DNA of 64,000 nucleotides from JACDQM01 sp044373315. Its GTDB lineage: Bacteria; Pseudomonadota; Gammaproteobacteria; Burkholderiales; Burkholderiaceae_C. Position 1 is the stretch's first letter, and each line of letters begins with the position of its first letter. The notes beneath the pieces were generated by a model. It was not told where the DNA came from. It did no database searches and worked only from the letters and a program-made list of their open reading frames with translations. Of this stretch, positions 16,095 to 25,079 are shown in pieces. A program made the position numbers and the translations under genes. Where the stretch lies: assembly GCF_044373315.1 (NCBI RefSeq), contig NZ_JBILQK010000004.1, positions 1-64,000 on the forward strand, written 5' to 3'.

Positions 16095-17007
16095 GCCCCG
16101 TCTCGGCCTTCAGCTGCGCCAGCAGCCGCGCCGCCTCTGAGCCCTGCAGCTTGGCAATATCGTCCTGGTACTTCAACAGCACGCCGAGCGTGGAGCGCAC
16201 GGTCTCGGGGTCCAGCACCAGCGCGTCCAGCTCCAGCAGCGCGCGCGACCACTCCAGCGTCTCGGTCAGGCCGGGCAGCTTGTAGAGGTCCAGCGTGCGC
16301 AGGCCCTGGATGAAGGCGACAATCTGACGCGCCAGTTGCGCGTCTATGCCGGGCAGCTTCAGGCGCAGGATCTCCAGCTCGCGCGCTGCACTGGGAAAGT
16401 CCACCCAGTGGTAGAGGCAGCGGCGCTTGACAGCATCGTGGATCTCGCGCGTGCGGTTGCTGGTCAGCACCACGATGGGCGGCTCGCTGGCCTTGACGAC
16501 GCCCAGCTCGGGGATGCTGATCTGGAAGTCGGACAGCACTTCGAGCAAGAAGGCTTCAAACGGCTCGTCGGCGCGATCCAGCTCGTCGATCAACAACACC
16601 GGCGCCGGCCCTTCGCGCAGCGGGTCGATGGCCTGCAGCAGAGGCCGGCTGATCAGGAAGCGGCGGCTGAACAGCTCATGCGCCAGCGCCTCGCGGCTGG
16701 CGCCGGCGGCGCTGCCCACCTCCATCAGCCGGATCTCCAGCATCTGGCGCGCGTAGTTCCATTCATAGGCCGCCGCCGCCAGGTCCAGTCCTTCGTAGCA
16801 CTGCAGCCGGATCAGCGGCCGGCCCAGCATCGCGGCCAGCGCCTTGGCCACTTCGGTCTTGCCGGTGCCGGGCTCGCCTTCGAGGAACAGCGGGCGCTGC
16901 AGGCGCAACGCCAGGAACACCGTGGTCGCCAGGTCGCGCGAGGCGATATAGCCCTGCGCGCGGAGCTGGTCGAGGGTGGCGTCTATCGAGACGGGGAGTT
17001 CGTTCAT
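16084..17007 (-). CDS. CoxD-like MoxR-family AAA ATPase
   Basis: This 307-residue AAA+ ATPase has Walker A GEPGTGKT (44-51), Walker B VLLIDELDRAD, sensor 1 VLTSNRTREIHDA and the MoxR lid domain after 200. In CO dehydrogenase assembly CoxD partially unfolds the apo-enzyme for metal insertion, together with the VWA protein CoxE that follows here. The frame is open to 17118, but ATG 17007 (MNELPVSIDATLDQL) starts the homologous part. The 279-bp gap upstream separates it from coxM and holds a stem-loop repeat. Confidence 0.93.
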   Translation of the reverse strand: MNELPVSIDATLDQLRAQGYIASRDLATTVFLALRLQRPLFLEGEPGTGKTEVAKALAAMLGRPLIRLQCYEGLDLAAAAYEWNYARQMLEIRLMEVGSAAGASREALAHELFSRRFLISRPLLQAIDPLREGPAPVLLIDELDRADEPFEAFLLEVLSDFQISIPELGVVKASEPPIVVLTSNRTREIHDAVKRRCLYHWVDFPSAARELEILRLKLPGIDAQLARQIVAFIQGLRTLDLYKLPGLTETLEWSRALLELDALVLDPETVRSTLGVLLKYQDDIAKLQGSEAARLLAQLKAETGHDG

Positions 17008-17213
17008 GGCAATGGCGGATGATGCAGCACCAGGCGCGGACCAACGCTGCGCTGTCGGCAAGAGGCCCGCTGTTGAGCTGCGCCTGTACCCAGGCGCACA
17101 GGCATACAAGTCGGCCATCGAGCGTTTACAGTTTGGATTCGCTCACAAGCGCGCGTCGAGCTCCGCGAGCGATGTGCACTGCTCAACCGCAGTCCAGGCC
17201 CTCTTCTTTGTTT

Positions 17214-17241
17214 ACTTTCTTCTGGGCCAGCAGAAGAAAGT
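17214..17241. repeat. Intergenic stem-loop repeat (perfect 11-bp inverted arms)
   Basis: ACTTTCTTCTG and CAGAAGAAAGT are perfect reverse complements separated by GGCCAG. A GC-rich second fold follows (GCCTGCCGGGGCGAC, then ATCCCGGCGGGC). This style of sequence, a TTTACTTTCTT arm followed by GTGAGTCGCC, recurs between genes in many beta- and gammaproteobacteria as a dispersed element. It lies between coxM and coxD, where it could attenuate or process the transcript. Other copies were not seen in the window. Confidence 0.6.
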
Positions 17242-17286
17242 GAGTCGCCTGCCGGGGCGACATCCCGGCGGGCTCTCACCGAAGCC

Positions 17287-18075
17287 TCAAGACCCAGCAA
17301 CAGCGCGCCCCGCCAACACCGGAATCAAGGCCGCCCGATACGCTGCAGATGCATGCAGATCGGTGTTCAGCCCGTCATCGGAGACGCTCACGGCCCGCGC
17401 CGCCGCCTCGCTCCAATCCTTGGCCAGCGCCGCTTCAAGCGCCGCCACGCGGAACACGCCGGCACCGGCCCCCGTCACCGCCACCCGCACGCCCGCCGCC
17501 GACCTGGCCACGAACACGCCGACGAGCGAGAAGCGCGAGGCCGGCTGCTTGAACTTCTGCCAAGCCGCCTGCTGCGGCACCGGGAAGCTCACCGAGGTGA
17601 TGATCTCGCCGTACTGCAGCGCCGTCTCATACAGGCCCTTGAAGAAGTCATCGGCTGCGATGCTGCGCCGGTCGGTGTGAATGGTGGCCCCCAGGCCCAG
17701 CACTGCCGCCGGATAGCAGGCGGCCGGATCGTTGTTGGCCAGGCTACCGCCCAGCGTGCCGACATTGCGCACCTGGCGATCGCCGATATTGCCGGCCAGA
17801 TCGGCCAGAGCCGGGATGGCCTGCTGCACCTCGCGCGAGGCGGCCACCGTCGCATGCGTGGTCATCGCGCCGATCACCACATGGCCCTTGTCGACGCGCA
17901 CGCCGCGCAACTCGGCCAGGCCGCCCAGATCGATCAGTGCCTCAGGTGCCGCCAGGCCCAGCTTGACGGCGCCCATCAGGCTCTGGCCGCCGGCCAGCAG
18001 CTTGGCATCGGCAGACGCCGCGGCGCTGCGCGCCGCATCGGCCAGCGTGGCCGCACGTTGGTAGGTGAAACTCAT
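17287..18075 (-). CDS. CoxM-like FAD-binding subunit of a Mo-hydroxylase
   Basis: This 262-residue medium subunit carries FAD in the xanthine dehydrogenase/CO dehydrogenase family. FAD-contact motifs are AGGQSL (28-33) and TLGGSLANNDPA (from 107), the second being the TIGG-like loop. It passes electrons from the 2Fe-2S subunit to the acceptor. Start ATG 18075 (MSFTYQRAATL) is standard. It follows coxL by 22 bp. The order coxS-coxL-coxM is that of form II operons rather than the coxMSL order of true CO dehydrogenase. Confidence 0.93.
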   Translation of the reverse strand: MSFTYQRAATLADAARSAAASADAKLLAGGQSLMGAVKLGLAAPEALIDLGGLAELRGVRVDKGHVVIGAMTTHATVAASREVQQAIPALADLAGNIGDRQVRNVGTLGGSLANNDPAACYPAAVLGLGATIHTDRRSIAADDFFKGLYETALQYGEIITSVSFPVPQQAAWQKFKQPASRFSLVGVFVARSAAGVRVAVTGAGAGVFRVAALEAALAKDWSEAAARAVSVSDDGLNTDLHASAAYRAALIPVLAGRAVAGS

Positions 18076-18097
18076 GATGGTGCTTCTCCCTTGCTGA

Positions 18098-20452
18098 TCA
18101 GCGATTGGCCTGGATGGCTTGCCAGACTGTGTGCGGGCTCGCCGGCATCGGCAGGTCCTTGATGCCCAGCGCATGGCAGATGGCGTTGATCACCGCCGGC
18201 GGTGAGCCGATGGCGCCGGCCTCGCCGCAGCCCTTCACCCCCAGCGGGTTGTGGCTGCAGGGCGTCCCCTTGGAAGTCTTGACGGTGAAGCTGGGCAGGT
18301 CGTCGGCACGCGGCATCGCATAGTCCATATAGCTGCCGGTCAGCAGCTGGCCGCTGTGCGTGTCGTAGATGCCGTGTTCCAGCAGCGCCTGGCCGATGCC
18401 CTGCGCGATGCCGCCATGCACCTGGCCCTCGACGATCATCGGGTTGACCACATTGCCGAAGTCGTCCACCGCAGTGAAACGGTCCACCCGCACCACGCCG
18501 GTATCGGGGTCGATCTCGACCTCGCAGACATAGCTTCCTGCCGGGTAGGTGAAGTTGGTCGGGTCGTAGAAGGCGTTTTCGTTGAGGCCGGGCTCCAGCT
18601 TGTCCAGCGGGTAGTTGTGCGGCACATATGCGGTCAGCGACACCGAGGCGAAAGGCACGCTCTTGTCGGTGCCCGCCACCTTGAAAACGCCGTTCTGAAA
18701 CTCGATATCGGTGTCCGCTGCTTCCAGCAGATGGGCAGCTATCTTCTTGCCCTTGGCGATCACCTTGTCGACCGCCTTGACGATGGCCGTTCCGCCCACC
18801 GACAGCGAGCGGCTGCCATACGTGCCCATGCCGAACAGCACCTTGCCGGTATCGCCATGCTCGATGGAAACATCGTCGATAGGAATGCCCAGCTTGTCGG
18901 CCACCACCTGCGCGAAGGTGGTCTCGTGGCCCTGGCCATGCGAATGGCTGCCGGTGAACACCGTCACCTTGCCGGTGGGATGGACGCGCACCTCGCCCGC
19001 CTCGAACAGGCCGGCGCGCGCACCCAGGGCGCCAGCAATATTGCTGGGCGCCAGACCACAGGCCTCGATATAGGTGGAATAGCCCATACCGCGCTTCAGC
19101 CCCTTGGCCGCGCTCGCCGCGCGGCGCGCCTCGAAGCCCGCCACGTCGGCCAGTTCGATCACCTCGCGCAGCGTGGCGTCGTAGTCGCCCACGTCATAGG
19201 TCAGGCCCACCGGTGTCGCGTAGGGGAAGGTCGTGATGAAGTTGCGGCGGCGCAGCTCGGCGGGGTCGATCTTCAACTCATGCGCGGCGGTCTCCACCAG
19301 GCGCTCGACCACATAGGTGGCCTCGGGCCGGCCGGCGCCGCGGTAGGCATCGACCGGCGCGGTGTTGGTGAACACGCCTGTCACTTCGGCATAGATCTTG
19401 GGCGTGGTGTACTGGCCGGCCAGCAGCGTGGCGTAGAGGATGGTCGGCACGCTGGACGCAAAGGTGGACAGGTAGGCGCCCAGATTTGCCGTGGTGTGCA
19501 CGCGCATCGCCAGGAACTTGCCTTTCGCGTCCAGGCCCAGCTCGGCCACGGTGGCGTGATCGCGGCCATGGGCGTCGGACAGGAAGGCCTCGCTGCGGTC
19601 GGCCGTCCACTTGATGGGCCGGCCGATCTGCTTCGAGGCCCAGACCAGCGCGGTCTCCTCGGCATAGAGAAAGATCTTGGAACCGAAGCCGCCGCCCACA
19701 TCCGGCGCCACCACGCGCACCTTGTGCTCGGGGATGCCCAGCACGAAGGCGCACATCAGGAGGCGCTCCACATGCGGGTTCTGGTTCGCCACATAGAGCG
19801 TGTAGCTCTCGTCCGAGGGGTTGTAGGACGCATTGGCCGCGCGCGGCTCGATGGCATTGGGGATCAGGCGGTTGTTGCGGAACTCCAGCCGCGTGATGTG
19901 CGCGGCCCCCGCCATGGCAGCATCGGTGGCGGCCTTGTCGCCGCAGCCCCAGGTGTAGCAGATGTTGTCAGGCACTTCGTCATGCACGGTACCGGGCACG
20001 AGGCGCGCGTCGGCGCAATCGACCACCGGCGACAGTTCCTCGTAGTCGACCTCGATCAGCTGCGCCGCGGCCTTGGCCTGCGCGTAGGTCTCGGCCACCA
20101 CCAGCGCCACCTGGTCGCCCACATAGCGCGCCTTGCCGTCAGCCAGGATCGGATGCTTGGGCTCCTTCATCGGGCTGCCGTCCAGGCTGTTGATCAGCCA
20201 GCCGCAGGGCAAGCCTCCGACCGCGCGGAAATGCTCGCCGGTGAAGACGCCCAGCACGCCTTCAGCGGCAGCCGCGGCTTCGGTGCTGATGCCCTTGATG
20301 CGCGCATTGGCATAAGGCGAGCGCAGGAAGTAGGCAAAAGTCTGGCGCGGCAGCACGATGTCGTCGGTGTACTGGCCCCGGCCGGTGAGGAAGCGCGCGT
20401 CCTCGCGGCGCTTGACGCTTTGGCCGATCAGGCCTGCTTGCGGTGCGTTCAT
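18098..20452 (-). CDS. CoxL-like form II molybdopterin-binding large subunit
   Basis: This 784-residue large subunit binds the molybdopterin cytosine dinucleotide cofactor. The active-site loop reads AYRGAGR at about 369-375, the form II signature. Form I CO dehydrogenase has AYXCSFR, whose Cys holds copper; that Cys is absent here. Other family blocks are present: VGGGFGSK, SHSHGQGHETTFAQV, and the C-terminal GVKGCGEAGAIGSPPAV with the catalytic Glu. CO is therefore unlikely to be the main substrate; an aldehyde or N-heterocycle is more plausible. It starts 13 bp after the small subunit. Confidence 0.95.
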   Translation of the reverse strand: MNAPQAGLIGQSVKRREDARFLTGRGQYTDDIVLPRQTFAYFLRSPYANARIKGISTEAAAAAEGVLGVFTGEHFRAVGGLPCGWLINSLDGSPMKEPKHPILADGKARYVGDQVALVVAETYAQAKAAAQLIEVDYEELSPVVDCADARLVPGTVHDEVPDNICYTWGCGDKAATDAAMAGAAHITRLEFRNNRLIPNAIEPRAANASYNPSDESYTLYVANQNPHVERLLMCAFVLGIPEHKVRVVAPDVGGGFGSKIFLYAEETALVWASKQIGRPIKWTADRSEAFLSDAHGRDHATVAELGLDAKGKFLAMRVHTTANLGAYLSTFASSVPTILYATLLAGQYTTPKIYAEVTGVFTNTAPVDAYRGAGRPEATYVVERLVETAAHELKIDPAELRRRNFITTFPYATPVGLTYDVGDYDATLREVIELADVAGFEARRAASAAKGLKRGMGYSTYIEACGLAPSNIAGALGARAGLFEAGEVRVHPTGKVTVFTGSHSHGQGHETTFAQVVADKLGIPIDDVSIEHGDTGKVLFGMGTYGSRSLSVGGTAIVKAVDKVIAKGKKIAAHLLEAADTDIEFQNGVFKVAGTDKSVPFASVSLTAYVPHNYPLDKLEPGLNENAFYDPTNFTYPAGSYVCEVEIDPDTGVVRVDRFTAVDDFGNVVNPMIVEGQVHGGIAQGIGQALLEHGIYDTHSGQLLTGSYMDYAMPRADDLPSFTVKTSKGTPCSHNPLGVKGCGEAGAIGSPPAVINAICHALGIKDLPMPASPHTVWQAIQANR

Positions 20453-20465
20453 GTCAGCGCCCTCC

Positions 20466-20936
20466 TCACTTCATGCCCTGCGCGCCGAGCTGCACGGCGC
20501 GCACGATGTTCTGATAGCCGGTGCAGCGGCACATATTGCCTTCCAGCCCGGCGCGGATCTCGTGCTCGCTGCCGCAGCTGTGGTGCTGCACCAGGTCGAC
20601 CGCACTCATCACCATGCCGGGCGTGCAGAAACCGCACTGCAGGCCGTGGCATTCCTTGAAGGCAGCCTGCATCGGGTGCATCTCGCCGTTGGGTGCCGCC
20701 AGGCCTTCGATGGTCGTGATCTCGCCGCCCTCAGCCTGCAGCGCCAGCATCGTGCAGGCCTTCACCGCACGGCCGTTTAGGTGCACGGTGCAGGCGCCGC
20801 ACTGCCCGGTGTCGCAACCCACATGGGTTCCGGTGAGAGCGAGGTCCTCCCGCAGCAACTGCACCAGCAAGCGGTCGGCCGCGACTTCGCGCGTGACCGT
20901 CTTGCCGTTGATCTTGAGCGTTATCTTGTGGCTCAT
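20466..20936 (-). CDS. CoxS-like 2Fe-2S subunit of a Mo-hydroxylase
   Basis: This 156-residue iron-sulfur subunit has two 2Fe-2S clusters. The plant-ferredoxin-type site is C41, C46, C49 and C61 (CDTGQCGAC), and the alpha-helical site is C101, C104, C136 and C138 (CGFCTPG and CRC). It carries electrons from the Mo site to FAD. It is the first gene of the operon; the divergent XdhC gene starts 268 bp away. Confidence 0.95.
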   Translation of the reverse strand: MSHKITLKINGKTVTREVAADRLLVQLLREDLALTGTHVGCDTGQCGACTVHLNGRAVKACTMLALQAEGGEITTIEGLAAPNGEMHPMQAAFKECHGLQCGFCTPGMVMSAVDLVQHHSCGSEHEIRAGLEGNMCRCTGYQNIVRAVQLGAQGMK

Positions 20937-21017
20937 GCGCTTGTCTCCTGATAGGTGTCAATCGATCAACGACCGGACGCCGATGTTCCACGCTGTGCCG
21001 CTTGTGCGCCATCTACC

Positions 21018-21052
21018 GTTTACCCGCCTGTATGCCCATACATGGGGCAAAC
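21018..21052. promoter_or_regulatory. Imperfect palindrome in the coxS/xdhC divergent region
   Basis: The 35-bp segment has a core TGTAT-GCCC-ATACA with outer arms GTTTACCC and GGGGCAAAC, one mismatch in the arms. It sits in the 267-bp gap between two divergent, functionally linked transcription units, where a shared operator is expected. No regulator gene is adjacent, so the binding protein is unknown, and it could instead be a hairpin. Confidence 0.35.
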
Positions 21053-21203
21053 CGGCACCGGGTTGGTGGCTGAGCGTGGCCATGCGGTGCAAGGCGGCGC
21101 TTCCCCTTCGGGTTGACCCGGGTTCTTGTGCACCGCAGCGAAGCAGTGGCGCATCGGGTATCTTCTGCGCCTTCAATGCTTGAACTCGCTAAAGTCCGCC
21201 CAT

Positions 21204-22199
21204 ATGGACAACGTCGATCTGCAGGTGATGCGCCAGGTCTCGGCCTGGCTGGCCGAGGGGCGCGGCGTGGTGCTGGGCACCATCGTGCGCACCTGGGGTT
21301 CGGCTCCGCGGCCTGTGGGCGCGGTGGTGGCGGTGCGCGATGACGGGCTGATCGCCGGCTCGGTCTCGGGCGGCTGCATCGAAGACGATCTGGTCGCCAA
21401 GCTGCGCGAAGGCGCGTTGAAGCTGAGCAAACCCGAGCTGATCCGCTATGGCGTCGGCGCAGAAGCCGCACAGCGCTTCGGCCTGCCCTGCGGCGGTACG
21501 CTGGAGTTGGTACTGGAACCCCTGCACAAGGATTCGCTGCTGGACGAACTGCTCGCGCGCCTGTCGCGCGGCGAGCGCGTGCAACGCCGGCTGGACATGC
21601 AAAGCGGCGCGGTGACGCTCTCCGCCCCGCAAGCCGGTGCCGATGTGGTGCAGCTGTCCGATGCGGCATTGACCACCCACCACGGCCCGCAATGGCGGCT
21701 GCTGATCATTGGCGCCGGCCAGCTTACCGAGTACCTGGCCAGCATGGCGCTGGCGCTGGACTACCAGGTGCTGGTCTGCGATCCGCGCGACGAGTACCAG
21801 CCCGCAATCCCCGGCGCCACGCTGAGCCGCGACATGCCCGACGACGTAGTGCAGGCCTTCGCGCCCGATGGCCACACGGCCGTGGTGGCGCTGACCCACG
21901 ACCCCAAGCTCGATGACCTGGCGCTGATGGAGGCGCTGAAGGGCCCGGCTTTCTATGTGGGCGCCATCGGCTCGCGCGTCAACCAGGCCAAGCGCAAGGC
22001 GCGGCTGGCCGAGCATTTCGACATGACGAACGCGCAGCTGGCGCGTCTGCACGGGCCGGTGGGCCTGCATATCGGCGCGCGCACGCCGCCCGAGATCGCG
22101 CTGGCCATCCTGGCGCACATGACAGCCGAACGCTATGGCGTCAGCGTCAGCGCCCAGCGTGAATCGCTTCCCGGTGTCGACGCCGGCTGCAGTCTCTGA
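21204..22199 (+). CDS. XdhC/CoxF-like Mo-hydroxylase maturation factor
   Basis: This protein has about 331 residues, with an N-terminal XdhC_CoxI domain (AWLAEGRGVVLGTIVRTWGS and SGGCIEDDL) and a C-terminal Rossmann domain (LLIIGAGQLTEYLASMALAL). XdhC-type proteins sulfurate and hand over the Mo cofactor to xanthine dehydrogenase/CO dehydrogenase-family enzymes. ATG 21204 (MDNVDLQVMRQV) opens the homologous region; the longer frame to 21126 is unlikely. It is divergent from the coxSLM operon it should serve. Confidence 0.9.
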   Translation: MDNVDLQVMRQVSAWLAEGRGVVLGTIVRTWGSAPRPVGAVVAVRDDGLIAGSVSGGCIEDDLVAKLREGALKLSKPELIRYGVGAEAAQRFGLPCGGTLELVLEPLHKDSLLDELLARLSRGERVQRRLDMQSGAVTLSAPQAGADVVQLSDAALTTHHGPQWRLLIIGAGQLTEYLASMALALDYQVLVCDPRDEYQPAIPGATLSRDMPDDVVQAFAPDGHTAVVALTHDPKLDDLALMEALKGPAFYVGAIGSRVNQAKRKARLAEHFDMTNAQLARLHGPVGLHIGARTPPEIALAILAHMTAERYGVSVSAQRESLPGVDAGCSL

Positions 22200-22232
22200 T
22201 CCCGCCACCCCGAACACTTTCTGAGCATTCCC

Positions 22233-22880
22233 ATGATCCAACTGCACTACGGCCCCGGCAACGCCAATATGGCTCCCCATATCGCGCTGCAGGAGCTCGG
22301 CGTTCCCTTCGAGCTGGTCCAGGTGGACCGCGCCAACAACGCACACAAATCGGCCGAGTATCTGAAGCTCAACCCCAACGGCCTGATCCCGGTGCTGGTG
22401 GACGGCGATCTGGTGCTGTACGAGAGTGCGGCCATCCTGCTGCACCTGGCCGACAGCCATCCGGCGGGCCGGCTGATTCCTGCGCTCGGCACGGCCGAGC
22501 GCGCGCATCTCTACAAGTGGCTGGTATGGCTGACCAACACGCTGCAGCCAGCGCTGATCAACTACTTCTACCCTGAGCGCTGGGTGGCCGAAGGTAACGA
22601 CGCCGGTGCGGCCGAGGTGAAGGCACGCGCGGTGGCCAAGGTGGGTGAGCTGCTGGATCAGATCGAGACGCAGCTGGCTCGCCACCAGGGCACCTGGCTG
22701 CTGGGCGAGGATTACAGCATCGCCGACGCGATGGTCTTCATGCTGTGCCGCTGGACCCGTGGCTTCGAGCGCCCGGCGCGCGGCCTGCCGCAGCTTGGCG
22801 CCTACCTGCAGCGCATGCTGGAGCGCCCGGCCGTGCAGCGCATGCTCGCCGCCGAAGGTCTGCCCCAGCCTTGGGTCTGA
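22233..22880 (+). CDS. Glutathione S-transferase family protein
   Basis: This 215-residue protein has a thioredoxin-fold N-terminal domain (MIQLHYGPGNANMAPHIALQ, then NPNGLIPVLVDGDLVLYESA with the cis-Pro and the ESA glutathione-binding pair) and an all-helical C-terminal domain with the GEDYSIADAMVF motif. It probably conjugates or reduces with glutathione; the substrate is unknown. It starts 33 bp after xdhC on the same strand and may share its transcript. Confidence 0.9.
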   Translation: MIQLHYGPGNANMAPHIALQELGVPFELVQVDRANNAHKSAEYLKLNPNGLIPVLVDGDLVLYESAAILLHLADSHPAGRLIPALGTAERAHLYKWLVWLTNTLQPALINYFYPERWVAEGNDAGAAEVKARAVAKVGELLDQIETQLARHQGTWLLGEDYSIADAMVFMLCRWTRGFERPARGLPQLGAYLQRMLERPAVQRMLAAEGLPQPWV

Positions 22881-23015
22881 GATCCGACCAAGGGATGACC
22901 CCTGCGGACATCCCGACGCGAATCTAAGTGCCGCGTGGCCGCACGGCGATACCACCCGAGCAGCTGAGCCCGCCCCGCGCTATGCTGGGCACGCACCGCA
23001 AGCCGGACACGCCCC

Positions 23016-24221
23016 ATGCACGATCTGCAGGCCTCGCTGAAAACCGCACAGCGCTTTTCGCTGAACTGGACCTACCTGAACGCGATCGCGCGCGGCGTTT
23101 CGGTGATCGACCTGGGCGCTCTGGCTTTGCGCAATCTGGTCGATGCGCGCCAGTTTGCCCGCGAGTATGGCTACGACATCGAGCAGCCCGGCGTGCTGGA
23201 CTATCTGCGCCGCATCCAGCGCGAGGCGCTGGCCTTTGTCCGCGAGCAGTTCCTCAGCCCGGCCCAGCAGCCCTTGCTGCCGCCCGAGCTTGACGACGAC
23301 AGCCAGCCGCTGCAGCTGCTGGTGCTGGCCTCGCAGCGCAGCCACCGCTTCGAACCGAGCCGGCTGTGGGCCTGCGCCGTGCTCAAGGTGATGCACGGCC
23401 TGTTCTACATCGACAACAGCCTCAAGCTGCGCCACTTTGCCGCCATACGACAGCAGGTGTTCGCGGGTCTGGATGAGGTGATCAGGGTCGAAGGCGAGCA
23501 CCAGTACCTGAGCGACGGCAGCATCTGCCTGCCGCTCGTCCACGTGGACCGCAAGCGCAACAAGGGCCGCCACAGCATCCTGTTGAAGCTGCTGCAGAAG
23601 CCCGAGTATGTGGCGGCGGACATCCACGACCACCTGGGTGTGCGGCTGACACTCAACACGCGCATCGAATGCCTGCTGGCACTGGACCTGCTGCGCCGCG
23701 CCCATCTGGTGACCTTGACCAATCTGGAGATCAGCCGCACCCGCAACACGCTGGTGGACCTGCTGGCTGCCAAAGAGGTGTTCACCCGCCACCGGGCCGA
23801 GATCGATCGCAGCCAGGACTATCCCCAGGCCCTGCTGCAACAGATGGATCAGGAACTGGCGACCATCTCGCAAGCCCAGGCCCAGCGCGACAACCCCCAC
23901 AGCGCGGCCGATTTCCAGAGCCTGCAACTCACGGTGCGCAAGATGATCCATCTGCCTGCCGCCGAGCTGGGCAGCACGCATGAGCGCAATGCCAATGCCG
24001 AGGGCCAGCTCGAAGGCCTGAATGAGGGCCTGATCGCCAGCAGCGGCGACATCAGCTTCTTCTTTGCCTACGAGATCCAGTTGCTGGACGCCGCCAGCTT
24101 CGAGAAAAGCCAGCAAGGCGCCGCCAGCCATGAGGCTTACAAGCAGCGCCAGGTGGAAACCGCCAGACGGCGCGTGCTGGGCCCGGAACTGCTGGCCTGG
24201 CTGCAAGCCCAGCCCTGTTGA
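23016..24221 (+). CDS. Uncharacterised protein with RelA/SpoT-like region (TIGR04552-like)
   Basis: This 401-residue soluble protein is of unknown function. The middle part (about 180-240) resembles the synthetase domain of RelA/SpoT proteins. DRKRNKGRHSILLKLLQ recalls the RxKxxxSixxK loop, and ADIHDHLGVRLTLNTRIECL recalls the DxxGVRI strand. The later NGYQSIH-type motif of true alarmone synthetases is not visible, so catalysis is doubtful. Membership of the TIGR04552/04562 group of conserved hypotheticals is my tentative recollection. The C-terminal part has an FFFAYEIQLLD strand and basic helices. It is flanked by a GST and a phosphatase. Confidence 0.6.
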   Translation: MHDLQASLKTAQRFSLNWTYLNAIARGVSVIDLGALALRNLVDARQFAREYGYDIEQPGVLDYLRRIQREALAFVREQFLSPAQQPLLPPELDDDSQPLQLLVLASQRSHRFEPSRLWACAVLKVMHGLFYIDNSLKLRHFAAIRQQVFAGLDEVIRVEGEHQYLSDGSICLPLVHVDRKRNKGRHSILLKLLQKPEYVAADIHDHLGVRLTLNTRIECLLALDLLRRAHLVTLTNLEISRTRNTLVDLLAAKEVFTRHRAEIDRSQDYPQALLQQMDQELATISQAQAQRDNPHSAADFQSLQLTVRKMIHLPAAELGSTHERNANAEGQLEGLNEGLIASSGDISFFFAYEIQLLDAASFEKSQQGAASHEAYKQRQVETARRRVLGPELLAWLQAQPC

Positions 24222-24277
24222 AACCTTGGCCGCGGTGCCGACACGCCCGGGTCACGGCCCGCCGGCACAATGTCGGC

Positions 24278-24922
24278 ATGACCGAACTCATCCTGATCCG
24301 CCATGGCGAAACCGACTGGAACCGCCGACAGTGCTTCCAGGGCCAGATCGATGTACCGCTGAACGCGCTCGGCCTTGAACAGGCGCAGCGCCTGGGTGAT
24401 CGCCTCGCGACCGAGCCGATCGACGCGCTGATCGTCAGCGACCTGCTGCGCGCGCGGCAGACGGTGGCGCCACTGGCGCAGCGGCATGGCCTGGAGCCCC
24501 ATCTGATGCCCGCGCTGCGCGAGCAGGCCTTCGGCATTCTTGAAGGCCTGAGCTTTGACGAGATTCGCGTCAAGCATCCGGCCGAGTTTGCGCTGTGGGT
24601 CCAGCATGACCCGAGCTACGCGCTGCCCGGCGGGGCTGAGAGCCGGCATATCTTCCATGCGCGCGTGACCCGCGCCCTGCATGAGGTGGCTGAGCGCCAC
24701 CTCGGCCAGCGCGTGGCTGTGGTCACCCATGGCGGCGTGCTGGACATGGTGTGGCGCAGCGCCATGAGCCTGTCGCTGCACGGCCCGCGCGAATGCGCGA
24801 TTCCCAACACGGGCATCAACCGCGTGCGGCTGACCGGGCCGGATGAGATGCAGCAAGCGCTGACGCTGGAGCTGCTGGTCTGGGCCGACGATGCGCACCT
24901 GAGAGCGCCACACACACCCTGA
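24278..24922 (+). CDS. Histidine phosphatase (phosphoglycerate mutase-like)
   Basis: This 214-residue histidine-phosphatase superfamily enzyme has the catalytic LILIRHGETDWNRR (phospho-His in RHG), the second Arg in SDLLRARQT and the second His in VVTHGGVLDM. Such proteins are often annotated GpmB or CobC-like and may dephosphorylate sugar phosphates or nucleotides. ATG 24278 is placed by homology. It is 56 bp after the RelA-like gene, so the two may be cotranscribed. Confidence 0.9.
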   Translation: MTELILIRHGETDWNRRQCFQGQIDVPLNALGLEQAQRLGDRLATEPIDALIVSDLLRARQTVAPLAQRHGLEPHLMPALREQAFGILEGLSFDEIRVKHPAEFALWVQHDPSYALPGGAESRHIFHARVTRALHEVAERHLGQRVAVVTHGGVLDMVWRSAMSLSLHGPRECAIPNTGINRVRLTGPDEMQQALTLELLVWADDAHLRAPHTP

Positions 24923-25079
24923 TCCACTGCGCGCCTTGCTGGCGCTTTGATAACTGATAACAAAAGCCAATCAGAGTGAACTATTTATCACAAATCAGGG
25001 CAATCCAGCTGTTTTAGTGCTCTTAATCATCAATTTGATAAAGTCAGATTGAGGAGTGAGCATTTTGGAGGGCTGCATC

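Noticed and set aside
18098..20452. True CO dehydrogenase assignment
   Set aside because: The copper-ligand Cys loop (AYXCSFR) is replaced by AYRGAGR, and the operon order is form II.
18251..20659. Plus-strand frame of about 800 codons opposite coxL
   Set aside because: It is a third-position shadow of a high-GC gene: rich in His, Arg, Gln and Ala, no family match, and fully antisense to a clear coxL.
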